NCBI RefSeq assembly: GCF_000429245.1
Contig: NZ_AUBM01000006.1
Location: forward strand, 69,051-133,050
Reading direction: 5' to 3'
Length of the DNA: 64,000 nucleotides
Origin: Schaalia georgiae DSM 6843
Lineage (GTDB): Bacteria > Actinomycetota > Actinomycetes > Actinomycetales > Actinomycetaceae
In this document: piece after piece, positions 1-17,000 of the stretch
How positions within the stretch are numbered: position 1 is the stretch's first letter
Layout: every line of letters starts with the position of its first letter
The notes under the pieces: model-generated
Databases searched by the model: none
Seen by the model: only the letters and a program-made list of their open reading frames with translations
Told to the model about the DNA's origin: nothing
Position numbers and translations under genes: made by a program

Positions 1-46
1 AAGCCGCTGGATCAGCGAACAGAATCCGAGTAGGCCCTCAGTGGGC

Positions 47-1234
<1,188 letters not shown>

Positions 1235-1284
1235 TTGTGTCCTCCTGGACTCGGGTAGATGTTCTCAGCCTACGGCTAGGTGTC

Positions 1285-1290
1285 ACTCTA
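1285..1290 (-). promoter_or_regulatory. Candidate tuf -10 box (TAGAGT)
   Basis: Read on the minus strand, a TAGAGT hexamer lies about 50 nt upstream of the tuf GTG, inside the fusA-tuf gap. TAGAGT recurs as the -10 box of other genes in this window. No convincing -35 is visible, so this is a candidate only. Confidence 0.4.
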
Positions 1291-1346
1291 ACACCAAGGG
1301 GGCATGAGACCTACTGGGTTTTACTTGTGTGTGAGGCGGCTCGCTT

Positions 1347-1374
1347 GGGCTGGGTCACTGCGCGCTCCCAGCCC
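1347..1374 (-). terminator. Hairpin in the fusA-tuf gap
   Basis: GGGCTGGG pairs with CCCAGCCC across a 12-nt loop, beginning about 20 nt after the fusA stop. There is no U tract. It could partially terminate or protect the rpsL-rpsG-fusA message and so separate fusA levels from tuf levels. Confidence 0.4.
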
Positions 1375-1394
1375 GAAGCGGCCCCCGGTGGGAC

Positions 1395-3518
1395 TCAGTT
1401 GCCCCGAGATTTGCCGATGACCTCGTCCGCGACGGCGCGCGGGACCTCGGCGTAGCTGTCGAACTCCATGGAGTAGACGGCACGGCCCTGCGTCTTGGAG
1501 CGCAGGTCGCCGACGTAGCCGAACATCTCGGACAGCGGCACCTGGGCCTTGACGACGCGGACGCCGTGCTGCTCGTCCATCGACGAGATCGCGCCGCGGC
1601 GGGAGTTGAGGTCACCGATGACGTCGCCCATGTACTCCTCGGGAGTACGCACCTCGACGGCCATGATCGGCTCGAGGAGGACGGGGCTCGCCTTCTTGGC
1701 GGCCTCCTTCAGGGCCATGGAGCCGGCCACCTTGAACGCCATCTCGGAGGAGTCGACCTCGTGGTAGGCGCCGTCGAGCAGCGTGGCCTTGATGTCCACC
1801 ATCGGGTAGCCCGCGAGCACGCCGGACTGCATGGCGTCGCGGATGCCGTGGTCGACCGAGGGGATGTACTCGCGCGGGACGCGGCCACCGGTGACCTTGT
1901 CCTCGAACTCGTACTCCTCCTCGGAGCCCGCCGGAAGCGGCTCGAGCGCGATGATGACGCGCGCGAACTGACCGGAGCCGCCGGTCTGCTTCTTGTGGGT
2001 GTACTCGTACTTGTCGACCTTCTTGCGGATGGTCTCGCGGTAGGCGACCATCGGGTTGCCGACGTTCGCCTCGACCTTGAACTCGCGGCGCATGCGGTCC
2101 ACGATGATGTCGAGGTGCAGCTCGCCCATGCCGCCGATGATGGTCTGGCCGGTCTCCGGGTCCAGCTCGACGGTGAAGGTCGGGTCCTCCTCGGCGAGCT
2201 TCTGGATGGCCACGCCCATCTTCTCCTGGTCGGCCTTCGACTTGGGCTCGACGGCGACCTGGATGACGGGGGCCGGGAAGGTCATCGACTCCAGGACGAT
2301 CGGCTTGTCCATGGCGCACAGCGTATCGCCGGTCGTCGTGTCCTTGAGGCCGATGACAGCGTAGATGTGCCCGGCGTGCGCCTGCTCGACGGGGTTCTCC
2401 TTGTTGGAGTGCATCTGGAAGATCTTCCCGATGCGCTCCTTCTTGCCCTTCGTCGAGTTCATCACCTGGGCGCCGGCGTCGACCTTGCCCGAGTAGACGC
2501 GCACGAAGGTGAGCTTGCCGTAGAAGGGGTGGGCCGCGATCTTGAAGGCCAGGGCGGCGAAGGGCTCGGACTCGGAGGGCTTGCGGGCCTCCGTCTCCTC
2601 CTCGGTGTCGCTTCCGGGCTTGAAGCCGCGGACCTCGCCGATGTCGAGCGGGGACGGCAGGAAGTCCACGACGGCGTCGAGGACGGGCTGGACGCCCATG
2701 TTGCGCAGCGCCGTGCCGCAGTAGACGGGGAAGGCCCGTCCGGCGACCGTCAGGGCCCGGATGCCCTCTTTGATCTGCTCGACGGTCAGCTCGCCGTTCT
2801 CCAGGTAGAGCTCGGTGAGCTCATCAGTGCCCTCGGCGGCGGCCTCGACGAGCGCCTCGCGGTACTCCTCGGCCTTCTCCTGGTACTCGGCGGGGATGGG
2901 GCCGCGCACGATGACGGAGCCGAGGGTGTCGTTGCCCTTGTCGTCCTTGGCCGGGTAGGTCAGCGCCTCCATGGTCAGCAGGTCGATGTTCCCGACGAAA
3001 TCGGACTCGGCGCCCATGGGCAGCTGCATGACGATGGGGGTCGCGTGGAGGCGGTCCTTGATGGTGGAGACGGAGAAGTAGAAGTCGGCGCCCATCTTGT
3101 CCATCTTGTTGATGAAGCAGATGCGGGGGACCTCGTACTTGTCGGCCTGGCGCCACACGGTCTCGGACTGGGGCTCAACACCCTCCTTGCCGTCGAAGAC
3201 CGCGACGGCGCCGTCGAGGACGCGCAGCGAGCGCTCCACCTCGACCGTGAAGTCGACGTGGCCGGGGGTGTCGATGATGTTGATCTGGTTGCCGTTCCAG
3301 AAGGAGGTGACAGCGGCGGAGGTGATGGTGATGCCGCGCTCCTTCTCCTGTTCCATCCAGTCGGTCGTCGAGGCGCCGTCGTGCGTCTCGCCGATCTTGT
3401 AGTTGATGCCCGTGTAGAACAGGATTCGTTCCGTCACGGTCGTCTTGCCGGCATCGATGTGAGCCATGATGCCAATGTTGCGGACCTTGTTGAGGTCCGT
3501 CAGCACCTCTAGTGCCAC
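1395..3518 (-). CDS. fusA: Elongation factor G
   Basis: EF-G is the translocase GTPase that moves tRNA and mRNA after peptide transfer and works with RRF in ribosome recycling. The protein has 707 residues. The P-loop AHIDAGKT is at residues 19-26, DTPGHVDFT and NKMDKMG are present, and the C-terminal domains include [15 protein letters not shown] and the [10 protein letters not shown] segment. The start is GTG at 3516-3518 with GAAGGA about 10 nt upstream. It lies 86 bp after rpsG, separated by a stable hairpin, and is part of the str operon. Confidence 0.99.
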   Translation of the reverse strand: MALEVLTDLNKVRNIGIMAHIDAGKTTVTERILFYTGINYKIGETHDGASTTDWMEQEKERGITITSAAVTSFWNGNQINIIDTPGHVDFTVEVERSLRVLDGAVAVFDGKEGVEPQSETVWRQADKYEVPRICFINKMDKMGADFYFSVSTIKDRLHATPIVMQLPMGAESDFVGNIDLLTMEALTYPAKDDKGNDTLGSVIVRGPIPAEYQEKAEEYREALVEAAAEGTDELTELYLENGELTVEQIKEGIRALTVAGRAFPVYCGTALRNMGVQPVLDAVVDFLPSPLDIGEVRGFKPGSDTEEETEARKPSESEPFAALAFKIAAHPFYGKLTFVRVYSGKVDAGAQVMNSTKGKKERIGKIFQMHSNKENPVEQAHAGHIYAVIGLKDTTTGDTLCAMDKPIVLESMTFPAPVIQVAVEPKSKADQEKMGVAIQKLAEEDPTFTVELDPETGQTIIGGMGELHLDIIVDRMRREFKVEANVGNPMVAYRETIRKKVDKYEYTHKKQTGGSGQFARVIIALEPLPAGSEEEYEFEDKVTGGRVPREYIPSVDHGIRDAMQSGVLAGYPMVDIKATLLDGAYHEVDSSEMAFKVAGSMALKEAAKKASPVLLEPIMAVEVRTPEEYMGDVIGDLNSRRGAISSMDEQHGVRVVKAQVPLSEMFGYVGDLRSKTQGRAVYSMEFDSYAEVPRAVADEVIGKSRGN

Positions 3519-3570
3519 GAGTGCAGTTCCTTCGTTCGAAGTTATGGGTGACTATGGCGCTGGCGCCAGC

Positions 3571-3598
3571 GACGGGGCCGGTCAGCCCCGGCCCCGTC
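3571..3598 (-). other. Intercistronic hairpin between rpsG and fusA
   Basis: GACGGGGCCGG pairs with CCGGCCCCGTC (11 bp, GC only, 6-nt loop) just after the rpsG stop. It has no U tract. Placed inside an operon, it is more likely an attenuating or RNA-stabilising element than the operon terminator. Confidence 0.45.
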
Positions 3599-3604
3599 AG
3601 TGGT

Positions 3605-4074
<470 letters not shown>

Positions 4075-4075
<1 letters not shown>

Positions 4076-4449
4076 TACTTCTTCTCCTTCTTCGCGCCGT
4101 AGCGGGAGCGGGCCTGCTGGCGGCCGCGCACGCCCTGCGTGTCCAGCGAACCGCGGACGATGCGGTAGCGCACGCCCGGGAGGTCCCTAACGCGGCCACC
4201 GCGCACGAGCACGATCGAGTGCTCCTGCAGGTTGTGGCCCTCACCGGGGATGTAGGCGGTGACCTCGATGCCCGACGAGAGGCGCACGCGGGCGACCTTT
4301 CGCAGGGCCGAGTTCGGCTTCTTGGGCGTGGTCGTGTACACGCGGGTGCACACGCCGCGGCGCTGGGGCGACCCCTTGAGCGCACGGGTCTTCACCTTCG
4401 CGCGCTTCGACACACGCCCCTTGCGGACGAGCTGCTGAATGGTAGGCAC
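4075..4449 (-). CDS. rpsL: 30S ribosomal protein S12, carrying Arg88
   Basis: S12 forms part of the decoding centre and controls accuracy. The protein has 124 residues with the conserved segments [11 protein letters not shown] and [11 protein letters not shown]. The start is GTG at 4447-4449 with GGAG upstream. Lys43, the other classic streptomycin site, is wild type. Residue 88, normally Lys in the GGRVKDLPGV loop, is Arg and is encoded by AGG at 4186-4188. This is the only AGG or AGA codon in the gene: all other Arg codons are CGN and all Lys codons are AAG. An AAG to AGG transition is therefore the simplest origin. K88R (K87R in mature E. coli numbering) gives streptomycin resistance in other bacteria. 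Confidence 0.98.
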
Positions 4450-4676
4450 TGGGACTCCAGTTTCTTTCCGTCGGAGGCCCCTTGGCGGGGCACTGGTGGT
4501 GAGTCTGCCGTGACTGCGATTCCCCTTCGGGCGCGCGGAAGTCCGTCAGGGGCCGGTGCGCCATGATGACGGGGCCGTGGCCGGGTCAGAGGATGACGCC
4601 CGGAGCTCCGACGGACGGAGCCCGCTGCCAGCGCGGAGCTGGCACAGGGAACCCGCAGGCGCGGGAACCGCCCTCT

Positions 4677-4706
4677 AGAATACGGCGTCGGCCGCTTACC
4701 CGTCAA
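4677..4706 (-). promoter_or_regulatory. Promoter of the str operon
   Basis: On the minus strand TTGACG (4701-4706) and TATTCT (4677-4682) are separated by 18 bp. Transcription would begin near 4670 and give a leader of about 220 nt before rpsL. The leader holds several small GC-rich inverted repeats, for example GCCAGC/GCTGGC and GCTCCG/CGGAGC, which may be regulatory. The rest of the rpsL-GH3 gap shows nothing else. Confidence 0.7.
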
Positions 4707-4776
4707 AGGTTCCCCGTGTGCTCTCGCCCTCAGCGCACGAGGCGGGGGCTGGGCCGCGCGGCCCGCTGCGGGGCGG

Positions 4777-7731
4777 CTACTCGGTGCCACCCCCTCGCGC
4801 CCCGTCCCCGTCGTCCGTGTCACCGGTGGGCGGCGTGGGCTCCGCTCCCCCGGCCGAGCGCGCCCGGTAGCGGCGGAGGGCCATCACCTCCAGGCCCAGC
4901 AGCGCCAGGATCAGCGCTCCGGCGACAACCCACGTGATGTACTCCCACGCGTTGCGCTCCACCTCGGGCTGCCCGTTCTCGTACATCCACGAGTTCGCCA
5001 CCGTGTAGAGGATGTTGTGCGAGGCGCGGCGCATCTGGACCAGCCCAGCGTCGGACTGGGTGTTGACCTTCGCGATGGGCATGTCGAGCGTGGCGAGCAT
5101 GAAGTCGCCGCCGTTGCGCACGATCTGGTCGGCGTTCTGATAGCCGTACCCGGCGAAGTAGTCGGTCAGGACCATGCCCCGGAATCCCCATTCCTGGCGG
5201 AGCACCGTGTTGAGCAGCTCCGGGTGGGCGCCGGCGTAGGTGGTGCCGATGTAGTTGAAGGCGCTCATCACGGCGCGGGCACCCCCCTGCTTGACTCCGA
5301 TCTCGAAGGGCCGCAGGTACACCTCGCGCAGGGCCTGCTCGTTCGTCCACGTCGCCAGCATGTGCGTGCGGTTCGTCTCCTGGTCGTTGAGGGCGAAGTG
5401 CTTGATGAAGGCGTACACGCCCTTGGCCTGCGCGCCCTGGATCTCCTCGGCGACCTGCGCCCCGGCCAGCAGCGGGTCCTCCGAGAAGTACTCGAAGTTG
5501 CGGCCCGCGTACGCGTAGCGGTGGGTGTTCGTCGCGGGGGCGTACCAGCCGGAGACCTGCATGTCGTGCGCCATGGTGCCGATGGCGTCGCCGAAGGAGC
5601 GCGCGAGCTCCTTGTTGAAGGTCGCCGCGACCGACACGGCCGACGGAAGGCCGATGGATCCCACGCCCGTGAAATTGTTGTTCAACGAGGCGGGGCCGTC
5701 CACGTCGGAGACGCGCAGTTTGCCCACTGATGACACCGCCGGGGAGCCGTAGCCGCCCTTGGAGATCAGGGAGTTCATGTCATCGACCGAGAGCTGGTCG
5801 AGCAACTGGTCCCACTTCGGGTCGTCGTAGGCGAGTCCGTGCAGATCCCCCAGCACCAGGCCGTTGCGGGCGTCCGTCGTCGGGCGGCGCACCGACAGTC
5901 CGGCCTCGTCGGAGTCGGGGTCGTAGTTCGATGTGGCCAGGAACGCGGCCTTGTGCTCGGCGGACATCTCGAAGTCGGTGGGGGCGGCCGTCGCCTCGGC
6001 GAGGTTGGCGAAACGCCCGGCGCGCGACAAGTACGTGGCGCCGCCGGCCGCCTCGTCGAAGTGGTTCGTCGCGACGACGCGGTCACCGTCGTGGGTGTCC
6101 GCCGCAGAGTCGTAGACGGTGGTCTGCGCGACCGGGAAGGACTGCTCGGCCAGGACCTCGTGGGAGTTCGACCGGATCGAGATGCGGTAGTCGCCCGCCT
6201 CGAGGACGTAGGCCTTGGCGTCCCCGGCGTCGTAGGAGGCCAGGGAGTCCCGCGACCACGTCACCGGCACGGTCTGCGACTCGCCGGGCTGGAGTGCCCT
6301 CGTCTTCTCGTAGGCGATCAGGTTCGCCGCCGACTTCTCAATGCCGCCGTCGGTGTAGGGCGGGTTCGAGTAGACCTGGACGACGTCCTTGCCCGCCACC
6401 TGGCCGGTGTTCGTCACCGTCACCTCTGCGCTCAGCACTCCGTCGGCGCTCTCGCGCAGTTCTGACATCTCCTGGGCGAAACTCGTGTAGGACAGGCCGT
6501 GGCCGAAGGGGTAGACGACTTCGCTGGAGTACTCGATGACGCCCTCAGCCGCAGCGGTCTCGTACCAGCGGTAGCCCACGTAGACGGAGTCCGTGTAGTT
6601 GACGAACGACGGCTGGGTGAATGTGCCCTTGTTGAAAGGGTCCTCCTGGGCGAACTCCGTCATGTTCGTGTACTGGAAGTCGCCGAAGTTGTTGGCGGCG
6701 GGACCCGCCTTGAGGATCCGGGGGAAGGTGTCGGGGGTCTTGGCCGACGGGTTGACCTCGCCGTCCAGGATGCGGCCCAGGGCGTTGAAACCCACCTGCC
6801 CGCCCGGGATCGCCCAGACGATCGCGTCGATGTCCGGGTCGTCCTGCAGCTCGCCCAGCTGGAACACGTTCGCGGCGTTGACGACGACGATGGTCTTCTT
6901 GGAGTTCTGCTTGGCCAGCGCGATCATCTCCCGCTCGGGGCGGGTGAGCTCCAAGTAGCCCTGCCCATCCAGGAAGTCCGGGTACTCGGTGGAGTTGTCC
7001 GTGTACGAGAAGTAGGGGTTCTCGCGCATCTCCTTGTTGACATCGCGGGGCAGGTCGAAGCCCTCGCCGCCACTGCGGGCGATGGTCACGACCGAGGTGT
7101 CGGAGAAGGTTCTCACGCCGCGGAGCAGGTCGTCGGAGTACATGTCCTCGGTCGGCTCGGGCAGCGACCAGTCGGCCTTGAACATGCCGACCTCGGGGCG
7201 CTCGGCGCGGTAGCCGGTGTAGAGGGCCGACAGGTCGGTGTTCGTCGAGAAGCCCGCGTTCGCCAGGCCGTCGAGCAGGGAGGTCGTCGGGTTGTCGGCC
7301 GACAGGGAGCCCGAGCCCGTCCCGCCGTAGATGGGGTTCGTCGAGGCCCACCCCCACACGTTGACCGCGGACCCCTTCTGCAGGGGCAGCGCGCCGTCCG
7401 TGTTCTTCAGCAGGACCATCCCCTCGTCGGAGATGTCGTTGCCCAGTCCCTCCACCTGGGCCTTCGAGGCGTCGGTGAGAGCCCCTTTCCCGGAGGCGAG
7501 GTCGAGGACGGTGCGGAAACCGCCGTACATCATCGACACGACGGCGACGACGACGGCCGCGAAGGCGGCGACCCACACGGTCGATCGCGCGAGTTTGCGG
7601 GCGGGACGGTTCATTCTGATGACGGCGATGGAGACGACGGCGGCGAGCGCCAGCGCGACGCCGATGACGATCAAGGAGATCTTGATCGTCTCAACCATCT
7701 TCCACACGTCATCCCAGTTGATGGAAAGCAT
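4777..7731 (-). CDS. Membrane-anchored GH3 beta-glucosidase-like enzyme, permuted domains
   Basis: This is a glycoside hydrolase family 3 enzyme of 984 residues that probably releases glucose or another sugar from beta-glycosides outside the membrane. The domain order is permuted: GH3 C-terminal domain (DEGMVLLKNTDGALPL, from about residue 100), fibronectin-III-like domain (about 430-510), then the catalytic TIM barrel (about 655-900). The likely nucleophile Asp857 is in VLTDYF, and SDVDGP and KHFALNDQETNR are also present. Two N-terminal membrane segments (about 13-40 and 50-72) and one near 933-952, followed by RRYRAR, place the catalytic part outside. The start is ATG at 7729-7731 with GAGGAAC upstream; the frame is open further upstream but has no ribosome site. 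It separates rpoC from rpsL, which are normally adjacent. Substrate is unknown. Confidence 0.9.
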   Translation of the reverse strand: MLSINWDDVWKMVETIKISLIVIGVALALAAVVSIAVIRMNRPARKLARSTVWVAAFAAVVVAVVSMMYGGFRTVLDLASGKGALTDASKAQVEGLGNDISDEGMVLLKNTDGALPLQKGSAVNVWGWASTNPIYGGTGSGSLSADNPTTSLLDGLANAGFSTNTDLSALYTGYRAERPEVGMFKADWSLPEPTEDMYSDDLLRGVRTFSDTSVVTIARSGGEGFDLPRDVNKEMRENPYFSYTDNSTEYPDFLDGQGYLELTRPEREMIALAKQNSKKTIVVVNAANVFQLGELQDDPDIDAIVWAIPGGQVGFNALGRILDGEVNPSAKTPDTFPRILKAGPAANNFGDFQYTNMTEFAQEDPFNKGTFTQPSFVNYTDSVYVGYRWYETAAAEGVIEYSSEVVYPFGHGLSYTSFAQEMSELRESADGVLSAEVTVTNTGQVAGKDVVQVYSNPPYTDGGIEKSAANLIAYEKTRALQPGESQTVPVTWSRDSLASYDAGDAKAYVLEAGDYRISIRSNSHEVLAEQSFPVAQTTVYDSAADTHDGDRVVATNHFDEAAGGATYLSRAGRFANLAEATAAPTDFEMSAEHKAAFLATSNYDPDSDEAGLSVRRPTTDARNGLVLGDLHGLAYDDPKWDQLLDQLSVDDMNSLISKGGYGSPAVSSVGKLRVSDVDGPASLNNNFTGVGSIGLPSAVSVAATFNKELARSFGDAIGTMAHDMQVSGWYAPATNTHRYAYAGRNFEYFSEDPLLAGAQVAEEIQGAQAKGVYAFIKHFALNDQETNRTHMLATWTNEQALREVYLRPFEIGVKQGGARAVMSAFNYIGTTYAGAHPELLNTVLRQEWGFRGMVLTDYFAGYGYQNADQIVRNGGDFMLATLDMPIAKVNTQSDAGLVQMRRASHNILYTVANSWMYENGQPEVERNAWEYITWVVAGALILALLGLEVMALRRYRARSAGGAEPTPPTGDTDDGDGARGGGTE

Positions 7732-8015
7732 GTCAGGTGTTCCTCTTTCAGACTCCACGGCACTATGGCAGGAAATGGGAAGCGCCTCGTCATCGCGGCC
7801 CCGCCCGGGCGGTGTCACCTTCGACGTGGATGAACGACCGGGCGACCGGGTGCCGAAACCCTCCACCACCCATTGAACCGCCCCCGCGCCACGGATCCAA
7901 CGGTCAGCCACAATCTGTAACCAGAGGCGCACAATCTGCCTCCGCGCGGCGCGAGACGGCGCCCTTCAACGGGGCGCGCGAGCGCATCCGTCCGGTGCGC
8001 TCACGCGGTCGACGG
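7732..8015. other. Upstream region of the GH3 gene
   Basis: This is a gene-free gap between the GH3 start and the rpoC terminator. A CATAGT hexamer at 7762-7767 (minus strand) is a weak -10 candidate for the GH3 gene, with no matching -35. No operator-like palindrome was seen. Confidence 0.3.
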
Positions 8016-8051
8016 CCTGGGCCCGGCCCCCGTGCGGGGGCCGGGCCCAGG
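8016..8051 (-). terminator. Terminator of rpoBC
   Basis: A perfect 17-bp GC stem, with arms beginning CCTGGGCCCGG and ending CCGGGCCCAGG, closes on a 2-nt loop. It begins 25 nt after the rpoC stop. It lacks a T tract, as is common for actinobacterial terminators. Confidence 0.75.
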
Positions 8052-8075
8052 TTCCCGGATCAGCCGATCAGGCGC

Positions 8076-11978
<3,903 letters not shown>

Positions 11979-11993
11979 AGTTGTCTCTCCCTA

Positions 11994-15470
<3,477 letters not shown>

Positions 15471-15603
15471 AGGGGGTCCTTCCCTGCTTTTCCGTTGCGC
15501 GCATGCGCCTTCGGCCCATTACCTGACACCGCCGCCGCCCGCCAAGCGCCTGTTACGGCGGGTGGGTACGGGTCACCTCGGACACAATAAGGCGCAACCA
15601 CTC

Positions 15604-15632
15604 ATAATAGGCACAACCCGGGGGCCTCTCAA
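15604..15632 (-). promoter_or_regulatory. Promoter of rpoBC
   Basis: On the minus strand TTGAGA (15627-15632) and TATTAT (15604-15609) are separated by 17 bp. Transcription would start near 15597 and give a leader of about 127 nt. It lies directly after the stop of the upstream membrane-protein gene. Confidence 0.7.
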
Positions 15633-15650
15633 CAAGGAGGGCCGCCTGTG

Positions 15651-16088
15651 TTAAAATTCACCCTCCGCGAGCGCGCTGCGCACACGCCACGCCCGGAATG
15701 CCTCGCGCAGCAGCCACGCGGACACCGCCGCGCACAGCTGGGCGACGACCACGGCCGCCAGCACCGCAGCGCCCCCGAGGACCGGGGATGTCCCAGCGCC
15801 GCCCCTCCCCGCGACGAGGCCGACCACGATGGCGACGGGCACGAACACCAGCACCGGCGAGACCACCACGAGCGCCTTGACCCGGGTCGGCCGTGCGAGC
15901 AGCGCCGACGGGATCGACACGAGGACCTGGACGAAGGTGAAGAAGCCGAAGGTGCCGTAGGCGTACACCGCGAACAGGTCCGCATCCGCCCAGTACAGCA
16001 CGAGCCCGCCGACGCAGGCCGCGAGGAAGGCCACCAGGGCTCGGACCAGGAACACCAGGACCGGTCGGGGGGCTGCTTCATCGTCCAT
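15651..16088 (-). CDS. Small four-helix membrane protein, function unknown
   Basis: I do not recognise a family for these 145 residues. They form about four hydrophobic segments (near 10-28, 36-55, 68-88 and 95-118) and end in a basic tail (REAFRAWRVRSALAEGEF). The frame is open further upstream, but ATG at 16086-16088 is favoured because a TATCAT box lies exactly 6 nt before it, the leaderless pattern seen elsewhere here. It sits on the same strand just upstream of the rpoB promoter. Nothing links it functionally to rpoB. Confidence 0.6.
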   Translation of the reverse strand: MDDEAAPRPVLVFLVRALVAFLAACVGGLVLYWADADLFAVYAYGTFGFFTFVQVLVSIPSALLARPTRVKALVVVSPVLVFVPVAIVVGLVAGRGGAGTSPVLGGAAVLAAVVVAQLCAAVSAWLLREAFRAWRVRSALAEGEF

Positions 16089-16094
16089 TGTCTG

Positions 16095-16100
16095 ATGATA
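16095..16100 (-). promoter_or_regulatory. Leaderless -10 box of the small membrane protein
   Basis: TATCAT (minus strand) lies 6 nt before the ATG at 16088, with no Shine-Dalgarno sequence between. This places the transcript start at or next to the start codon. Confidence 0.5.
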
Positions 16101-16255
16101 CAGATGCGAGCGGGCGACGGCCAGGGGGCGGTGCGGAATAGGGATGACCGGCGCCCGCCCCTTCGCCCTGCCGCGCCCCGACGGCCGCGGGCAACCCGCG
16201 CTGTTCGTGGTCCAGTCGTCTGGTGGCCTTATAGTCTGGCGCCTCAGTGGTTCGG

Positions 16256-16438
16256 TGGTCCAAAAAGCGTCTGAGTCTCGGGCGAGAACGAGGGCTTGGC
16301 AGGCATTTGGTCCAAAAAGCGTCTGAGTGTCACCGAATCCACCCGAATCCGGCCAAAACCACCAAACCCAGACGCATTTCGGACCACCCACGCGCGGAGC
16401 CCGCCGAAAACAGCGAAACCCAGACGCATTTTGGACCA
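16256..16438. repeat. Four copies of a 21-bp repeat, two direct and two inverted
   Basis: TGGTCCAAAAAGCGTCTGAG plus T occurs at 16256-16276 and 16308-16328. The inverse complement, with one or two changes, occurs at 16366-16386 and 16418-16438. Spacing within each pair is 52 bp. The DNA between copies does not repeat and no frame runs through them. Function is unknown; binding-site array and mobile-element remnant are both possible. Confidence 0.8.
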
Positions 16439-16520
16439 CTCCCGCCCACCGCCACCCGGATTCCCGGCGAAGCCAGCAGAAACCGGAGCACCGAAAGCGC
16501 CGCAGGCAGGCAGGCGTCCG

Positions 16521-16631
16521 CATTGGGGCAGGTTACGGTGCATTGGGGTAGGTTACAGTGCATTGGGGCAGGTTAATAACCTGCCCCAATGGGGGCTAAC
16601 CTGCCCCAGTAGGTGGCTTCCTGCCCCAATG
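16521..16631. repeat. Six-copy 15-bp iteron array with 20-bp phasing around a palindrome
   Basis: CATTGGGGCAGGTTA begins at 16521, 16541 (one change) and 16561. Its inverse complement begins at 16577, 16597 (two changes) and 16617 (two changes). Copies in each half are spaced exactly 20 bp. Copies three and four form a near-contiguous 31-bp palindrome centred on 16576. Even phasing of about two helical turns suggests protein binding on one face of the DNA. It ends 44 bp from the 3' end of the adjacent tRNA gene. Confidence 0.85.
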
Positions 16632-16674
16632 CGCCCCGCCGGGCGACGCGGGGCGCGCAGTGGTACCACGGCCG

Positions 16675-16751
16675 TGGTGCCCCAAGCCGGGCTTGAACCG
16701 GCGACCGGCGGATTATGAGTCCGCTGCTCTAACCGACTGAGCTATTGGGGC
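16675..16751 (-). tRNA. tRNA with CAT anticodon (Met elongator or Ile2)
   Basis: The cloverleaf is complete. The acceptor stem is GCCCCAA/TTGGGGC, the D stem GCTC/GAGC, the anticodon stem GCGGA/TCCGC with loop CTCATAA, and the T arm GCCGG-TTCAAGC-CCGGC. Discriminator A and CCA are encoded. Anticodon CAT fits elongator tRNA-Met or the lysidine-modified tRNA-Ile2; the sequence alone does not settle which. It is not an initiator tRNA, because its acceptor end is fully paired. Confidence 0.9.
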
Positions 16752-17000
16752 ACTGACAGTCTAGCGGCTCACCCGGCCCCGCTCATAGCGGTGGCTCACC
16801 GGCACGGCGGCGCGCGTCCGATGTTCATCGAGCGGAGCGCGCCGTCGCGGCACCGCTCCTGCGGGCACCGGCGCACAATGGTCGGACACGGCCCATGCGC
16901 ACGACCCGGCCCCGGCCCCAGGCGCAGTGGCGCGCCAGTGCGCAAGGGCGACCGCAACCGCGCGAGCGCCCCCTGCGCGCGACCGGCCCCGTCCGACCAC

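Noticed and set aside
16521-16631. CRISPR array
   Set aside because: Units are 15 bp with 5-bp gaps, reverse orientation half way, and no cas genes are near.
16744-16752. Iterons as tRNA-derived integration scars
   Set aside because: Only nine bases (ATTGGGGCA) are shared with the 5' end of the CAT tRNA gene. This is too short, and the tRNA 3' end, the usual attachment site, is not repeated.
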